From Photorhabdus luminescens subsp. luminescens (GTDB lineage: Bacteria; Pseudomonadota; Gammaproteobacteria; Enterobacterales; Enterobacteriaceae), in the NCBI RefSeq assembly GCF_001083805.1, contig NZ_JXSK01000006.1:1-64000 (forward strand): a stretch of DNA of 64,000 nucleotides. Direction: 5' to 3'. The first letter of the stretch is position 1. Each line of letters starts with the position of its first letter. Below are positions 48,338 to 58,877 of the stretch, one piece after another. The translations under genes and the position numbers were made by a program. A model generated the notes under the pieces. It was given only the letters and a program-made list of their open reading frames with translations, searched no databases and was not told the origin of the DNA.

Positions 48338-48859
48338 ATGGACTATTTCACTTTATTTGGGCTGCCGGCTCGTTATGCTGTTGATCGTGAACAACTGGCA
48401 AGCTGTTATCAAGAATTGCAGCGTCAGTTTCATCCGGATCGCTTTGCTAATCAGCCAGAGCGTGAAAAAACGCTGGCGTTGCAGCAAGCTGCGACTATCA
48501 ATGACGGTTATCAAACGCTCAAACATCCACTGAAACGCGCTGAATATATGCTCTCTCTGCATGGTTTTGATTTAGCCAATGAACAGCACACCATGAATGA
48601 CAACGCTTTCCTGATGGAACAGCTTATGTTGCGGGAGGAGTTGGAGTGTATTGCCGGCAAAGCTAATCCAGAAGCGGCATTGGCTGATTTTGCTGCTCGT
48701 GTAAGTGGGATGATTAAAACTCGTAGTCAGCAAATGGCGCAGCAATTGGATGAACAGCAGTGGGAGCAAGCCGCTGATACGGTGCGTAAATTACGTTTTC
48801 TGGATAAATTGCAACAGCAGGTTGAGCAACTGGAAGAACGTTTACTGGACGACTTTTAA
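48338..48859 (+). CDS. hscB: Co-chaperone HscB
   Basis: HscB is the J-protein that brings IscU to HscA and stimulates its ATPase. The 173-residue protein has the N-terminal J domain with the HPD tripeptide ([12 protein letters not shown], about 31-42) and a C-terminal three-helix bundle. hscA follows after 11 bases. Confidence 0.97.
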   Translation: MDYFTLFGLPARYAVDREQLASCYQELQRQFHPDRFANQPEREKTLALQQAATINDGYQTLKHPLKRAEYMLSLHGFDLANEQHTMNDNAFLMEQLMLREELECIAGKANPEAALADFAARVSGMIKTRSQQMAQQLDEQQWEQAADTVRKLRFLDKLQQQVEQLEERLLDDF

Positions 48860-48870
48860 GGAAAGCGTAT

Positions 48871-50721
48871 ATGGCCTTATTACAAATTAGCGAGCCGGGG
48901 TTATCCGCTGTACCACATCAACGTCGTTTAGCTGCCGGTATTGATTTAGGCACGACACATTCGTTAGTTGCCACTGTTCGCAGTGGGCAAGCGGAAACAT
49001 TGATGGATAGTGAAGATCGTTACTTGCTTCCCTCGGTTGTTCGCTACCATGAAAAGGGGCCTGAAATTGGTTGGCAGGCCCGTCAACAGGCTGCGTGCGA
49101 TCCTGCGAATACCATCAGCTCAGTAAAACGTATGATGGGACGCTCTTTGGCTGACATTCAGCAGCGTTATCCAAATCTTCCTTATCAATTTCAAGCGAGT
49201 GAAAACGGGTTGCCGTTAATTAACACCGCAGCGGGTTTGGTCGATCCTATTCAGGTTTCTTCTGACATTCTTAAATCGCTGGCGCAGCGTGCAGAAGAAA
49301 CACTGGATGGTAAGCTTGATGGTGTTGTGATCACTGTTCCTGCCTACTTTGATGATGCTCAGCGTCAGGGAACAAAAGATGCGGCGCGTTTAGCCGGGTT
49401 ACACGTTCTGCGCTTGCTGAATGAACCGACTGCGGCTGCGATTGCCTACGGACTGGATTCTGGTCAAGAAGGTGTGATTGCGGTTTATGATTTAGGCGGC
49501 GGTACATTTGACGTTTCTATTCTCCGGTTAAGCCGTGGTGTCTTTGAGGTGCTGGCGACCGGTGGCGATACCGCGCTGGGTGGTGATGATTTTGATTTGC
49601 TACTGGCTGATTGGGTCCGTGAACAGGCGGGAATTGGCGATCGAGATGATCATCGTCTGCAACGGCAGCTATTAGATATGGCTACTCAGGTAAAAATCGC
49701 CTTGAGTGATACTGATGTTGCAGAGATAAACATTGCCGGCTGGCAGGGTAAAATCACCCGTTGCGAATTTGAAGCTTTGATAACGCCATTGATAAAACGG
49801 ACTTTACTGGCAAGTCGCCGGGCATTGAAAGATGCAGAAGTCTCTGCGGATGAGGTTTTACAGGTGGTTATGGTGGGTGGTTCAACCCGTGTACCGCTGG
49901 TTCGTCACATGGTTGGCGAATTTTTTTGCCGCGAACCGCTCACTTCCATTGATCCTGATAAAGTCGTTGCGGTGGGCGCTTCGATTCAGGCGGATATTCT
50001 GGTGGGTAACAAGCCAGATAGCGACATGCTGCTGTTGGATGTGATTCCGCTTTCACTGGGGCTGGAAACGATGGGGGGCTTGGTTGAAAAAGTTATCCCA
50101 CGTAACACGACCATCCCGGTTGCCAAAGCGCAAGAATTCACCACCTTCAAAGACGGCCAGAGTGCAATGAGTATTCATGTAGTGCAAGGGGAAAGGGAAT
50201 TGGTAAGTGATTGCCGTTCACTGGCCCGTTTTACCCTACGTGGTATTCCGCCATTGCCGGCTGGTGGGGCCCATATCCGGGTCACTTTCCAGGTAGATGC
50301 TGATGGCTTGCTGAGTGTCAGCGCGTTGGAGAAATCTACTGGCGTCGAAGCTTCGATTCAGGTGAAGCCTTCCTATGGCTTATCTGATGAAGAAATTGCT
50401 CGCATGATAAAAGATTCTATGGCGAATGCTCAGGAAGATATCAGTGCGCGTAAACTGGCGGAACAAAAAGTTGAAGCGGCGCGAGTACTGGAAAGTGTCA
50501 CCGGTGCGTTAGAAAAAGATGCCGATCTACTGAATGAACAAGAACAGGCGGCAATTGATGCTGCCGTGGAAATACTTATAACAAGCGTTCAGGGCAATGA
50601 TCCTGAAATTATTGAAAACGCGATTAAACAACTGGATAAGCAAACGCAGGAATTCGCTGCACGCCGGATGAATTCATCTATTCGCCGGGCGTTGGCGGGC
50701 CATTCTGTGGATGAGATTTAA
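48871..50721 (+). CDS. hscA: Hsp70-type chaperone HscA
   Basis: HscA uses ATP to release clusters from IscU. The 616-residue protein matches family length, with the Hsp70 signatures [26 protein letters not shown] and [13 protein letters not shown] in the nucleotide-binding domain and a substrate domain (about 390-616). It is one of the isc co-transcribed genes; fdx follows after two bases. Confidence 0.98.
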   Translation: MALLQISEPGLSAVPHQRRLAAGIDLGTTHSLVATVRSGQAETLMDSEDRYLLPSVVRYHEKGPEIGWQARQQAACDPANTISSVKRMMGRSLADIQQRYPNLPYQFQASENGLPLINTAAGLVDPIQVSSDILKSLAQRAEETLDGKLDGVVITVPAYFDDAQRQGTKDAARLAGLHVLRLLNEPTAAAIAYGLDSGQEGVIAVYDLGGGTFDVSILRLSRGVFEVLATGGDTALGGDDFDLLLADWVREQAGIGDRDDHRLQRQLLDMATQVKIALSDTDVAEINIAGWQGKITRCEFEALITPLIKRTLLASRRALKDAEVSADEVLQVVMVGGSTRVPLVRHMVGEFFCREPLTSIDPDKVVAVGASIQADILVGNKPDSDMLLLDVIPLSLGLETMGGLVEKVIPRNTTIPVAKAQEFTTFKDGQSAMSIHVVQGERELVSDCRSLARFTLRGIPPLPAGGAHIRVTFQVDADGLLSVSALEKSTGVEASIQVKPSYGLSDEEIARMIKDSMANAQEDISARKLAEQKVEAARVLESVTGALEKDADLLNEQEQAAIDAAVEILITSVQGNDPEIIENAIKQLDKQTQEFAARRMNSSIRRALAGHSVDEI

Positions 50722-50723
50722 TT

Positions 50724-51059
50724 ATGCCGAAAATTGTATTTTTACCTCATAACGATCTTTGCCCTGATGGCGCAGTTTTAGAAGCCAAAGAGGGGGAATC
50801 CATTCTGAATGTTGCATTGCGCAATGGGATTGAAATTGAACATGCTTGTGAAAAATCCTGTGCTTGCACAACTTGTCATTGTATCGTTCGAGAAGGTTTC
50901 GATTCACTGGAAGAAAGCTCGGAACTGGAAGATGACATGCTGGATAAAGCTTGGGGGCTGGAACCGGAAAGTCGTCTGAGTTGTCAGGCTAGAGTTTCTG
51001 ACGAAGATTTGGTGGTAGAAATTCCAAAATACACCATCAACCATGCCCGTGAGCACTGA
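50724..51059 (+). CDS. fdx: [2Fe-2S] ferredoxin
   Basis: Fdx supplies electrons for cluster assembly on IscU. The 111-residue adrenodoxin-type ferredoxin has the ligand cluster [12 protein letters not shown] (about 42-53) and the distal Cys in LSCQARV (about residue 88). Standard length. Confidence 0.97.
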   Translation: MPKIVFLPHNDLCPDGAVLEAKEGESILNVALRNGIEIEHACEKSCACTTCHCIVREGFDSLEESSELEDDMLDKAWGLEPESRLSCQARVSDEDLVVEIPKYTINHAREH

Positions 51060-51077
51060 TTGGCAGGAGAAAAATAA

Positions 51078-51278
51078 ATGAGCCTAAAATGGTCTAACAG
51101 CCGTGAAATCGGTGAAGCGCTATATGACAAATTTCCTGAGATAGATCCAAAAACCGTTCGCTTTACTGATATGCACCAGTGGATTTGTGAGCTGGATGAT
51201 TTTGATGATGCGCCTGAAAAATCCAATGAAAAGATTTTGGAAGCAATCCTGCTCGTTTGGTTGGATGAATTTGAATAA
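51078..51278 (+). CDS. iscX: Fe-S assembly protein IscX
   Basis: IscX is a small acidic protein that binds IscS and iron and modulates sulfur transfer. The 66-residue product is typical ([34 protein letters not shown]). Last gene of the isc operon; a terminator follows. Confidence 0.96.
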   Translation: MSLKWSNSREIGEALYDKFPEIDPKTVRFTDMHQWICELDDFDDAPEKSNEKILEAILLVWLDEFE

Positions 51279-51335
51279 CAAATAGCATTAATTTGTTATT
51301 TATCTGTCATCGTTTTAGGTTAGGCTGAACTTTTG

Positions 51336-51361
51336 AAAAACTGGCTTTGGCCGGTTTTTTT
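51336..51361 (+). terminator. Terminator after iscX
   Basis: An ACTGGC/GCCGGT stem (one G-T pair) flanked by A and T runs ends in seven Ts. It closes the isc operon before pepB. Confidence 0.82.
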
Positions 51362-51457
51362 ATAGATTAATATCTGGCAGACGAAGAATTATATCGGTAG
51401 AAGCTTGAATAAGCTCCTCGTTGCCATCAAGCGGTAATAATAAGAGGTGAGAAAAGA

Positions 51458-52753
51458 ATGACTAAACAAATCATGCCAATAACACTGTCTTATGAACCAG
51501 CAGCAGCTTGCTGGGGTGAAAAAGCGCTGATTAGTTCGAGTGATCAAGGGGTGACGATTCATCTGGTTGGCAAAGGTAAACTAGGGGCAGTACAACGTGC
51601 CGGGCGTAAAATTGACGGACAGGGAATTCGTCATGTAGCTCTGGTTGGCGAAGGTTGGGATTTAGAGAAAAGTTGGGCTTTCTGGCAAGGATTCCGTGCG
51701 CCAAAAGGCAGCCGTTCTATTGAATGGCCTCAATTGCCTGCGGCTGAAAAACAGGAATTGGAAAGCAGAATTAAAATTATTGATTGGGTGCGTGACACCA
51801 TCAATATGTCAGCGGAAGATCTTGGGCCGGAACAATTGGCGAAGCGTGCGATTGACCTGATGTGTAGTATGGTGGGTGAGTCAGTCAGTTATCGCATTAT
51901 TAAAGGCGAAGATTTACGTGAACAGGGTTATGCTGGCATTCATACCGTTGGCCGTGGTTCTTCTCGTGATCCGATTCTGTTGGCGTTGGATTACAACCCA
52001 ACAGGCAACCCGCAAGCGCCGGTGTTTGCCTGCCTGGTAGGTAAAGGCATTACATTTGATACCGGCGGCTACAGCCTGAAACAATCTTCCTTTATGGATT
52101 CCATGAAATCGGATATGGGGGGAGCAGCAACCCTGACAGGCGCGTTGGCGCTGGCAATCAGCCGCGGCTTGCAACAACGGGTTAAACTGTTCCTCTGCAT
52201 CGCGGATAACATGGTCAGTGGTAATGCCTTTAAACTGGGTGATGTTATTCATTACCGTAATGGCAAATCTGTTGAAGTAATGAATACGGATGCGGAAGGT
52301 CGTCTGGTTCTGGCTGATGGTTTAATTGACGCCAGCAAAGAGAAAGCGAAATTAATCATTGATGCGGCAACCTTGACCGGTGCAGCGAAAACGGCTGTGG
52401 GTAATGACTACCATTCTGTACTCAGCTTTGATGACAAACTGGCGGCTGATCTGTTGGCGGCGGCTGCATCCGAGAATGAACTGTTCTGGCGCTTACCATT
52501 AGCTGAATTCCATCGTAGCCAACTACCATCAAATTTTGCTGACTTGAACAACGTTGCTGCGTCACCGCATACTGCGGGCGCCAGTACTGCGGCGGCTTTC
52601 CTGTCTCACTTTGTGGAAGAATACCAAAAAGGTTGGGTTCACATTGATTGCTCGGCGACTTATCGTAAATCTGCGGTAGAACATTGGTCCGCTGGTGCAA
52701 CAGGTTATGGGGTTCGTTCGATTGCTAATTTGTTGTTGGCGAAGGCAAAATAA
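51458..52753 (+). CDS. pepB: Peptidase B (leucyl aminopeptidase family)
   Basis: PepB removes N-terminal residues from peptides and prefers acidic ones. The 431-residue M17 enzyme shows the metal and active-site motifs [14 protein letters not shown], the signature [14 protein letters not shown] (about 274-287) and [12 protein letters not shown]. Position after iscX and before sseB is the enterobacterial order. It has its own leader after the isc terminator. Confidence 0.96.
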   Translation: MTKQIMPITLSYEPAAACWGEKALISSSDQGVTIHLVGKGKLGAVQRAGRKIDGQGIRHVALVGEGWDLEKSWAFWQGFRAPKGSRSIEWPQLPAAEKQELESRIKIIDWVRDTINMSAEDLGPEQLAKRAIDLMCSMVGESVSYRIIKGEDLREQGYAGIHTVGRGSSRDPILLALDYNPTGNPQAPVFACLVGKGITFDTGGYSLKQSSFMDSMKSDMGGAATLTGALALAISRGLQQRVKLFLCIADNMVSGNAFKLGDVIHYRNGKSVEVMNTDAEGRLVLADGLIDASKEKAKLIIDAATLTGAAKTAVGNDYHSVLSFDDKLAADLLAAAASENELFWRLPLAEFHRSQLPSNFADLNNVAASPHTAGASTAAAFLSHFVEEYQKGWVHIDCSATYRKSAVEHWSAGATGYGVRSIANLLLAKAK

Positions 52754-52788
52754 ATTTATTTTATCTAAAAAACTGATTGGAGATTTTT

Positions 52789-53211
52789 ATGAGTTCATTA
52801 AGTGAATTAACTTCGGTTGAGATTGATGTTCCAAGTGGTAGTAAAATAACACTTAGCCAACCGGAAGAATATCCTTCGCAGCTCATTGAAGCTTTGGTCA
52901 GTTTATTTAGCCAACGTAAACCGGTTCGCCGTGCTTTTATCATTCAAGCCCATGATAAAAATGTGGATGAAAACCCTAATTTGTTAATTGGACTGGAAAT
53001 AAATGGCGCCGCAGATGAAATTGAACAACTGATCCATGAAGCGGGCAGTATTGCCTGTGAATACACATCGGAAGAAGAACCGATTGATTTCTGTTTAGTT
53101 GATGAAAAAGAGCGTGGCATCAGCCATTATTTGATGCAGCATACGCAGCCATTCTATCAGCGTAAATTAGGTAGTTGGTTGCGGGGAAGTATTCCGGTAA
53201 TGAATAAGTGA
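52789..53211 (+). CDS. sseB: SseB C-terminal domain protein (half-length)
   Basis: E. coli SseB (enhanced serine sensitivity) has about 258 residues with two domains. This product has only about 140 and aligns with the C-terminal domain alone (KPVRRAFIIQAHDKN, PNLLIGLEINGAADEIEQLI, GISHYLMQHTQPFYQRKLGS). ATG 52789 has a good GGAG ribosome site, so it looks like a stable shortened gene rather than a fragment without a start. The upstream gap to pepB is too short to hold the missing half. Function in this form is unknown. Confidence 0.8.
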   Translation: MSSLSELTSVEIDVPSGSKITLSQPEEYPSQLIEALVSLFSQRKPVRRAFIIQAHDKNVDENPNLLIGLEINGAADEIEQLIHEAGSIACEYTSEEEPIDFCLVDEKERGISHYLMQHTQPFYQRKLGSWLRGSIPVMNK

Positions 53212-53270
53212 TTATTTAGCAGGTGATAAATGGTTGTCGGTAGAATTGGAGGCTTCCATTTATTACCCCA

Positions 53271-53770
53271 TTACCGAATCAAGTAGAAATTAAAGAGTCT
53301 GAGTCCAGTAAAATATCGGGCTCAGATCTTGATGATCGAGTGATTTAAATTGCTCAATTTTTTTGGAATAATTCACAAGGTTGGGGTAGTTTTGGCTGTT
53401 ATATTTTTTGAATAAGTATTAGTTACAAAAATTTTAATTACTCTTATTGAATTTTTTTTGCAAAATAACTTACTTTTGTTTCATATATAATGAGATTATA
53501 TTAAATAATTGATTGAAAATGATAAAATAAAAACCAAGTTAATATATGATGGAGATATTAAGCTATTTACAGTCTATCAGAATCTTAGTTTATTTTTTTG
53601 TTATTATCTTTGACATTGAATTTTACTGTTTTTTTATTTATAAAAAAGACACTTTTATTTTACATTAAATTTTTTAATTTTAAATAAATGAAATTATTCA
53701 TAATTGCCATTTCCATTTTAGATAATAAGTCTAATTTAATTCTCGCAGAAAAAAACTTTATAGAATAAGT
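53271..53770 (+). repeat. Left copy of a ~500-base non-coding repeat flanking the ABC-3C locus
   Basis: The first 200 bases are about 90% identical to 57850-58060, including TTGCTCAATTTTTTTGGAAT and GGTTGGGGTAGTTTTGGCTG. Similarity continues patchily through blocks such as AAGTCTAATTTAATTCTCGC (53728-53747) to about 53770. AT-rich, no coding frame. It starts 60 bases after sseB. Confidence 0.8.
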
Positions 53771-54162
53771 GTGTGGGAGTAATGAAGTTTGTATCCTTGG
53801 GTTAATGAGCTAACTTCTTAACCTTGGTGAATAATATGGCTTAAATTATAAAACACGCTAGAAGACCTTGTCTCGCTTGGCTTAGTGCATGTTCTCTCAG
53901 TCGTCATAATTTATGTCATAAAATATTGAGTTTATCAGTTAAAATACAGACAAATAAGTTATAAAATTACTGCCTTCGATGACCGCTTTGTAGTAACCAA
54001 AATTCATGCTGCTAATATTTTGTTCAATGTATGTACCAGCTTTTGTGTTGATGCATAATTGTTTAATTTAAAGTGTGAAACAAAGATAGTTCAAAGATTC
54101 CTTTCTAGCACTCTAAGCAACTAGCAGCCTTATCTGTATTTGGTAGTAAAACTCAATAACTT
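53771..54162. other. Gap between the left repeat and the ABC-3C operon
   Basis: No supported gene, RNA or repeat is visible in these 390 bases. It lies at the 3' end of the minus-strand operon and shows no obvious terminator hairpin. Confidence 0.35.
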
Positions 54163-55959
54163 TTACCAGGTTTTTAACTTAAAAAGCCGACCAGACTCTC
54201 CTTCGTCATGCAGTTGAAGAACAATTTCTGTACTGTCAAACACTGGCAGTTCTTTAGGAGATCTAGCAGGAAGATCTGAATCTATTAGTGTGATAACAGA
54301 CTGAATACCTAGTTCAACGTAATCACGTAAAATAGCCAATAAATTCTCTTTCTTTCTATTATCCAAAGACTCGAATACTCCATCGTGAAAGGCAAAATGA
54401 GGAAATTTTTCATCTTTATGAACTCTTAGTACTGCTAAATCAAAAGCGATACATAGCAGCTTTCTATAAGTATGTCCTAAGTCTGCACTCGTTGCGTTGC
54501 CTGATTCATCAAGGATTTCCGCTTTAAATTGCAAGTGTCCCTCTCGATTCGGAGATACACTAAGTAATGCCTTACGGCTAATGACAGTATCAACAATTTC
54601 ACTAAAATAGAGCCGGATTTGAGAGAAAACGCTAGATTGATCTGAATTCTGAGACTCAACATTATCCTCAATTTTGGATTGTAAATGACTACACTCTTCG
54701 GAAAGTGCTCGAATTTCAGTTCTAAGCTCTTGCAACTTGTGTAGATGTGCCTTTTGTCTCTCTAGAGTCTCAATATCCGCACGTAGAGAAACTAGTTCTT
54801 TTGAGAGAGTTTTATATTTGGAAAAAACCTCTGTGTCACTTAAGAATGACAAATTTTTCGAGCGACGTTTTCCCAGTTCGTTTAGTCTGGTATTTATACT
54901 TCTCAATTTGTCTTCAATTTCTAACTTTTCTTCAGTCAGATATCCAAATCGTTCTTCAGTTATAGCTTTGTTAAATCCTAACAACTGTTCGAAGTCCTTT
55001 TTTATCTGACCGCTAAAAAGCACCCCTGCTTCATTGAAAAGCTTTTCAGCTTCTTCAGTATTGAATAAAATTTTATCCTCCTCTAAGGATTTTAGGATTT
55101 TCTTTCTACTCTGATTTAATGAATATCTTTCTTGATTAAGACTAGCGATCTCTTCATCTATCTCTTCAACAAGTACTTTTGTTTTCTCTTTGTCTTGTTG
55201 TCGGAAATCAAATATATCAAGAAGTTCCTGCTTCTTCTCCGCATCTTTCTTCTTTAATAGCAAAATACCTTCAATTTTGCTGATGTCTTCGAGCGACCCC
55301 CCCAACTCTTTCTTTACTGCTTTTTCAGTTGTCTGTTTCTCTTCCAGAGCTTTTTCTTTTTCATAGTGTTCTTTTATAAGCTCTGCATTAAACCCGAGTA
55401 TATGAGAGAGATAGGGCTTCCATGATGCATCTTTGGAACGAAACTTTCTCAATTGGAAGACATCGCTATAATCATCCTGAGATCGAATAAGGTATCCAAT
55501 ACTATTGCGATAACTCCAAGGTTTTATCACGCTAAGATCAAGTAAACTATCTAACAGCTCTTTGGCTTTATCAAAGGAAACATCTTCATGATCCCATTGC
55601 TCTGTAGGCAAAAGAGAGTAATCTTGATTTTTTTCTTGATGTTTCTTAAAACGTATCTTTGAGGCTTGGGCGACATCCCTACGGATAGTCAAGAAACTTG
55701 AATCTTTTAGTTCGACCTCAAGAAAAAAGACAAACTGATTAAATATATCAGGGTGTTTAAATAGGAAGAAGTTTGGATTTCGCTTGGATAATAGTGTGAA
55801 GTCTATCACACGACCCAATGTACTTTTCCCTAGATTATGTGTGTCTTTTTCTTTGTTTTCTGGGAGCCGAATTTCACCATATATAACATTAAGCCCTTCG
55901 TAAAAAGTAACGGGCTCAAAAAGAGATGGCTTGTTTGAATAAATCTTAGACAGTTTCAT
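54163..55959 (-). CDS. ABC-3C system ATPase (DUF2326 family)
   Basis: This 598-residue protein is an SMC/RecN-like ABC ATPase of the ABC-three-component conflict systems. It has a variant Walker A with NLGKSTLGRVIDF (about 43-55), a long central coiled coil (about 200-440), and the C-terminal DUF2326 part with Walker B-type FPHFAFHDGVFESLD (about 530-544). In these systems the ATPase is thought to sense an invading or damaged nucleoprotein and trigger a linked effector. It is the last gene of the operon and overlaps the middle gene by 14 bases. Confidence 0.85.
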   Translation of the reverse strand: MKLSKIYSNKPSLFEPVTFYEGLNVIYGEIRLPENKEKDTHNLGKSTLGRVIDFTLLSKRNPNFFLFKHPDIFNQFVFFLEVELKDSSFLTIRRDVAQASKIRFKKHQEKNQDYSLLPTEQWDHEDVSFDKAKELLDSLLDLSVIKPWSYRNSIGYLIRSQDDYSDVFQLRKFRSKDASWKPYLSHILGFNAELIKEHYEKEKALEEKQTTEKAVKKELGGSLEDISKIEGILLLKKKDAEKKQELLDIFDFRQQDKEKTKVLVEEIDEEIASLNQERYSLNQSRKKILKSLEEDKILFNTEEAEKLFNEAGVLFSGQIKKDFEQLLGFNKAITEERFGYLTEEKLEIEDKLRSINTRLNELGKRRSKNLSFLSDTEVFSKYKTLSKELVSLRADIETLERQKAHLHKLQELRTEIRALSEECSHLQSKIEDNVESQNSDQSSVFSQIRLYFSEIVDTVISRKALLSVSPNREGHLQFKAEILDESGNATSADLGHTYRKLLCIAFDLAVLRVHKDEKFPHFAFHDGVFESLDNRKKENLLAILRDYVELGIQSVITLIDSDLPARSPKELPVFDSTEIVLQLHDEGESGRLFKLKTW

Positions 55960-56209
55960 TGTTATTAGCTACATATTCAATGGCATCAGTTTTAGGACGA
56001 TATTCAATGATACCCATAATAAATAAAAAGTTTAGAGCTGGGAGAAATAATACATCACCACCGGAAACTGCTTTCTTTGTATAGCTCAACAGGTCGCTAT
56101 AATTCTCGATTCTCAGTCCCTTAAGACGTGAAAGAATAATCAAAGCTACATTGATTACTGTCTTGTCTGGATGAGAATGTTTAGTTGGTCGCAGCATATT
56201 CTTCTTCAC
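55946..56209 (-). CDS. ABC-3C system middle component
   Basis: An 87-residue protein between the effector and ATPase genes, with the pattern of ABC-3C middle components: MLRPTKHSHPDKTVINVALI, SGGDVLFLPALNFLFIMGII, EYRPKTD. These small proteins are predicted winged-helix adaptors linking the other two parts. It overlaps both neighbours (29 bases upstream, 14 bases downstream), so translation is coupled. I do not assign a subfamily number. Confidence 0.78.
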   Translation of the reverse strand: MKKNMLRPTKHSHPDKTVINVALIILSRLKGLRIENYSDLLSYTKKAVSGGDVLFLPALNFLFIMGIIEYRPKTDAIEYVANNNETV

Positions 56210-57143
56210 TACCGATGTCGCAATTCCAATACATGTAAAAAAGCATTATTTTAGTAAGCCGTCTATGCTTTTTTAGAACAGGGTCCCTTCCAAAAAGAAG
56301 ATCGAAAAGGTAATTCATTACGCTATCAAAGTTTTGATATTCCTTTCTTTTTGCAATTATTTTCAGTTGAAACTCCTCAACTACATTTTCATAGAGCTGC
56401 ATAATCTCTGCATTTTCTGGTGCAGCCAGAAAAGCTTTAATCTGAGCTGTTTCTTTCAAATATCTCCTTCTTAATATTTCAGCATATTCGCTGCTCATGT
56501 TGTTAATTTGGTTTTTCTGGCTATAGGGTATCCTAGGAGTGGGTGGATCGTCTTTCGTAGATAAACCTTTCTTTTGCTGAGCCGCTAAAGCGTATACAAC
56601 ATCAGAAAGATCGTCGGGGCTTACGATTAAAGGGGAGTCTACCGGATCAAGAGCTGCTCTCCCAGCAACTTTCGGAAAAGATTTAAGCCATGTTTCCAAT
56701 AATTCTATACCGCAAAGGCAAATAGAGGATTCGGGTATATCGCACTCTTTTGCTAGATAGGATCTTATCTCGCTTTCTGCATTACCTGCCAGTCGCCTGT
56801 TAGAAAACAACATGTAGTGATCTAATTGTTTCGCACTTCGTAGCTTTTTAATCCTGACAATTTCTTTACTTAATACACTTGAGTCGCCATCAGGGCTGTA
56901 GAAGTCAGATTCCGAAAAAAGCCTGTTGTACCCGTTAGTATGTTTTGCTTGGATAATGGTGGTACCACTCCAAGGTGCAGATGTACTGGGATAAAGAGCA
57001 CTGGTACCTACAAACTTGGCATCTCTGCCTCCATCGGGGCCTTTCGAGAAGCCTTGTACGGCAATTCCATGTAGTTCTTGGCATAAAAAAACAATCAGTT
57101 GCTCAAATTGGTCGTCACTTAAGTCTTCATAAGCATACTTCAT
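56181..57143 (-). CDS. ABC-3C effector with restriction-endonuclease-like N-terminus
   Basis: The 320-residue protein carries at its N-terminus a Mrr-like nuclease motif: GPDGGRDAKF (about 40-49) and IIQAKHTNGYNRL (about 68-80), giving the D...QxK pattern of the PD-(D/E)xK fold. The C-terminal part (about 210-320) fits the ABC-3C C-terminal domain that binds the middle component. I infer a DNA-cutting effector released or activated by the ATPase. Its ATG overlaps the stop of the decayed antitoxin-like gene upstream (ATGA). First intact gene of the three-gene operon. Confidence 0.78.
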   Translation of the reverse strand: MKYAYEDLSDDQFEQLIVFLCQELHGIAVQGFSKGPDGGRDAKFVGTSALYPSTSAPWSGTTIIQAKHTNGYNRLFSESDFYSPDGDSSVLSKEIVRIKKLRSAKQLDHYMLFSNRRLAGNAESEIRSYLAKECDIPESSICLCGIELLETWLKSFPKVAGRAALDPVDSPLIVSPDDLSDVVYALAAQQKKGLSTKDDPPTPRIPYSQKNQINNMSSEYAEILRRRYLKETAQIKAFLAAPENAEIMQLYENVVEEFQLKIIAKRKEYQNFDSVMNYLFDLLFGRDPVLKKHRRLTKIMLFYMYWNCDIGSEEEYAATN

Positions 57144-57436
57144 TTATCTATACATTCTCTTGTTGGTTTAATAGGGGTAATTTTAAGCTGCATTCCAACT
57201 GCATTTAATGATGAACACAGAGTTCTTATGGTCGGATTTCCAGTTGTTGAGAGCGCTCTGTAGAGAGATTCTCTAGATAAACAGTCTCTTTAGCAATAGA
57301 AGGATAATCCACCATGAGCCCCGGCAACTTGTCTTGCAGTTTTCAGTAACAAGCGAACATCTTGAGTTTTTCTGTCCTCATTCAATTCTGGGCTAAGGTG
57401 TCTAATAGCACTCTCGTTTTTTACAGATTTACCCAA
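57140..57436 (-). pseudogene. Decayed HTH antitoxin-like regulator
   Basis: Read from a TTG at 57436 (preceded by GGGGGG) the frame gives SAIRHLSPELNEDRKTQDVR, then breaks; after two indels (near 57300 and 57280) it resumes as LSRESLYRALSTTGNPTIRT and VGMQLKITPI. The out-of-frame middle reads IAKET, the expected helix-turn-helix start. The pattern matches HigA/addiction-module antidote proteins. The remaining stop overlaps the next ATG, so it was probably the operon's own repressor. Two frameshifts make it non-functional unless the sequence has errors. Confidence 0.65.
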
Positions 57437-57701
57437 TTTTCTTACCCCCCTTTAACCAGCTATCAGAAGTTAGAATACTGTAGCTTAAAAGAGATAAAGT
57501 ATAAATAGCAACCTTAGCTAAGCAACTGGAAGAGTCTATTTATCAACAGGCTATTTAACCATTGCACGGAAAATACTCTTTGACCATGATGGCGATATGA
57601 GCTTTTACTTTATGATCACATAGCATGTAAGTAGATCCAGTTCACTTGGTCTTTACTACTTTTTTGAGCTTGGATTCTTCTAACAACTGAGCTTTATTAT
57701 T
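57437..57701. other. Upstream region of the ABC-3C operon
   Basis: No gene is supported. The promoter of the minus-strand ABC-3C operon should lie here. It ends at an ERIC copy. Confidence 0.35.
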
Positions 57702-57827
57702 TATACCCGTCATCTTTCAAGTTGCCTCTTTGTTGGCTGTACTTACTCACCCCGGTCACATCGTTATCTATGCTCCCGGGGGGCGCTCCCTTGCCGTCGC
57801 GATGCATCTTGAAATCCATAGGGTATA
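57702..57827 (-). repeat. ERIC element
   Basis: A 126-base ERIC copy in reverse orientation, starting TATACCCGTCATC and ending CATAGGGTATA. It lies between the ABC-3C operon and the right flanking repeat. Confidence 0.92.
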
Positions 57828-57849
57828 TATCTAGATATTACTACGACCA

Positions 57850-58345
57850 TTACCGAATCAAGTACAAATTAAAGAGTTTGAGTTTAATAAAATACCGGGC
57901 TCAGATCTTGATGAGCGAGTGATTTAAATTGCTCAATTTTTTTTGGAATAATTCACAAGGTTGGGGTAGTTTTGGCTGTTATATTTTTTGAATAAGTATT
58001 AGTTACAAAAATTTTAATTGATCTTACTGAATTTTTTGCAAAATAACTTAATTTTAATAATTTCTGTATCAATGTTTTTTTAACTAGAATGGATACAAGA
58101 AATAAGAGAGAGATAATTATAATTCAGTTTTTATATATATGGAAATATTAAATTGGTTATTGAAAATAATAAAATCCAATGCCAAGGATAATTGCGAAAC
58201 GAATAAAATCAAATCATAATAACCTATAAATAATTCAGTGGTTATATTGACTCTTTTTTTAATAAAATCATTCTCAATTGATATTTCTATTTTCACAATA
58301 AGTCCAATTTAATTCTCTCAAGGGAAAACTTTATAGAATAGATAA
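57850..58345 (+). repeat. Right copy of the ~500-base non-coding repeat
   Basis: Matches 53271-53770 in the same orientation; the first 200 bases are about 90% identical, followed by patchy similarity ending near AAAACTTTATAGAATA (58325-58340). The ABC-3C genes and one ERIC lie between the two copies. Confidence 0.8.
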
Positions 58346-58548
58346 AATATTATCTGATAATACATATTTCCCTTATTTCTGTGGCCTATTCTAATAGTTA
58401 CTTAATAAAATCATTAATAATGATTTTATAAGAACTTTTAAGTTCACTGAATTGATAGTTAAAGATGTAATAATTTTAAAAGAAAATACTGATAAGAAAT
58501 TAGGGATATTTTTTGTCTTAAATAGCAATGTTATATAAAACAATTGCT

Positions 58549-58675
58549 TATACCCTTCATCTTTCAAGCTGCTGCTTTGTTGGATGCATTCACTCACCCC
58601 GGTCACATAGTTATCTATGTTCCCGGGGATTCGCTCCCTTGCCGTCGCGATACATCTTGAAATCCATAGGATATA
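58549..58675 (-). repeat. ERIC element, full length
   Basis: A 127-base ERIC copy in reverse orientation, starting TATACCCTTCATC and ending CATAGGATATA, upstream of the metalloprotease gene. Confidence 0.92.
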
Positions 58676-58877
58676 TTTGTTTTATGCTATTTTTATCACG
58701 TTTATATTAAAAAAATATGTTAATTGTTTTTTACGTAATTAACTTTAGTGTTACTTTTATGGGAAAGGATTTTTAATTGTGTGGCCGGGATAGCCCATCA
58801 CTTATAGGTTTTATTGACAGGTGTTTAATTAAATAAAAAGATTTTTATATTTGAGATTTTAACTTATGGAGAAATAT

